A DNA stretch of 12,634 nt from JBBPXY01 sp038200435 (GTDB taxonomy: Bacteria; Actinomycetota; Thermoleophilia; Solirubrobacterales; Solirubrobacteraceae), in NCBI GenBank assembly GCA_038200435.1, contig JBBPXY010000080.1:1-12634 (forward strand), read 5' to 3'. Positions within the stretch are counted from its first letter, which is position 1. Each line of letters starts with the position of its first letter. Positions 12,345 through 12,634 of this stretch are shown piece after piece. The position numbers were made by a program, and so were the translations under genes. Below the pieces are notes generated by a model. It was not told the origin of the DNA and did no database searches. It was given only the letters and a program-made list of their open reading frames with translations.

Positions 12345-12634
12345 CGGATCACCGTGATCTCGGGGTGGGTGGCCAGCAGCGTCTGCGTGAAGACGTAGTT
12401 GAAGGCGAAGATGCCCATGAAGGCGATGACCACGGCTTGGTTCACCGCTCTACCCACCCCTTCGGCGCCTCCGGACGCAGTCATCCCCTTGTAGCAGCAG
12501 ACGACCGCGATGATCGCGCCGAAGCCGGTGCACTTGAGGACCGACCCCCAGAGGTCGACGGTCGAGGCGTTGGTGAAGAAGGTCGCCCAGAAGGGGCCGA
12601 GCGGCGCACCGTTGACGAGCGTGGCCATGATCCC
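12341..12634 (-). CDS. YrbE/MlaE-type permease (first copy), C-terminal part only
   Basis: The frame is open to the right edge and its visible 97 residues match the C-terminal half of a YrbE/MlaE permease. It has a membrane segment around VLKCTGFGAIIAVVCCYKG, the conserved SGGAEGVGRAVNQAVV turn (GATGVG-like in relatives), and a last helix ending in ATHPEITVIR. A family member is about 250 aa, so roughly 150 N-terminal residues are missing past the window. The internal ATG at 12628 should not be taken as the start. Its TGA overlaps the start codon of the second permease, indicating translational coupling. With permease 2 and the ATPase it makes a heterodimeric Mce-type importer core. Confidence 0.85.
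   Translation of the reverse strand, partial: GIMATLVNGAPLGPFWATFFTNASTVDLWGSVLKCTGFGAIIAVVCCYKGMTASGGAEGVGRAVNQAVVIAFMGIFAFNYVFTQTLLATHPEITVIR

Noticed and set aside
11142..12398. Plus-strand frame of 418 codons opposite ATPase and permeases
   Set aside because: Antisense to three well-supported genes with diagnostic motifs; its translation is low-complexity His/Asp/Glu/Arg and crosses gene boundaries.

Overview
The window is GC-rich, with dense, mostly overlapping genes, many GTG or TTG starts and G/C-ending codons. It carries an actinobacterial-type integration host factor, a pair of YrbE/MlaE permeases with an Mkl/MlaF-type ATPase, and an MMPL-type RND exporter. This points to an Actinomycetota chromosome, probably the Thermoleophilia (Solirubrobacterales/Gaiellales) branch; the class-level placement is inference.

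Layout from left to right. (1) Positions 1-142 hold the end of an IS481-family insertion sequence: the first 15 codons of its transposase on the minus strand (start codon 46-44), its outer end at 136, and a CCTAGA target site at 137-142. A long inverted repeat (43-108) covers the transposase ribosome binding site and start codon. (2) At 196-2531 on the minus strand, a GNAT-fold acyltransferase of the YghO/bacterial ceramide synthase-like type is followed, with a 4-nt overlap, by an AlkA-type DNA glycosylase. (3) At 2550-3812 on the plus strand, divergent from the GNAT gene across only 18 bp, is an alpha-oxoamine synthase most like serine palmitoyltransferase. (4) At 3813-4089 is the longest non-coding stretch, with a good promoter and a structured leader for the integration host factor gene (4090-4437). 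(5) At 4459-6284 on the minus strand is a compact four-gene unit: a 187-aa unknown protein, two small membrane proteins and a VOC/glyoxalase-fold protein. (6) At 6363-12634 on the minus strand is a tightly packed unit read from the right edge: YrbE/MlaE permease 1 (cut by the window edge), permease 2, Mkl/MlaF-like ATPase, a 900-aa MMPL/RND transporter, a membrane-anchored thioredoxin-fold protein without CXXC, and a B3/B4-domain protein.

Two themes stand out. The GNAT plus serine palmitoyltransferase-like pair is a candidate core of ceramide (sphingolipid) synthesis in a Gram-positive lineage. The right-hand unit couples a Mce-type lipid ABC transporter to an RND lipid exporter. Both concern membrane or envelope lipids, but a link between them is only inference from proximity. 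The remaining genes look like ordinary housekeeping or lineage-specific hypotheticals. I saw no tRNA, rRNA, CRISPR array or prophage.
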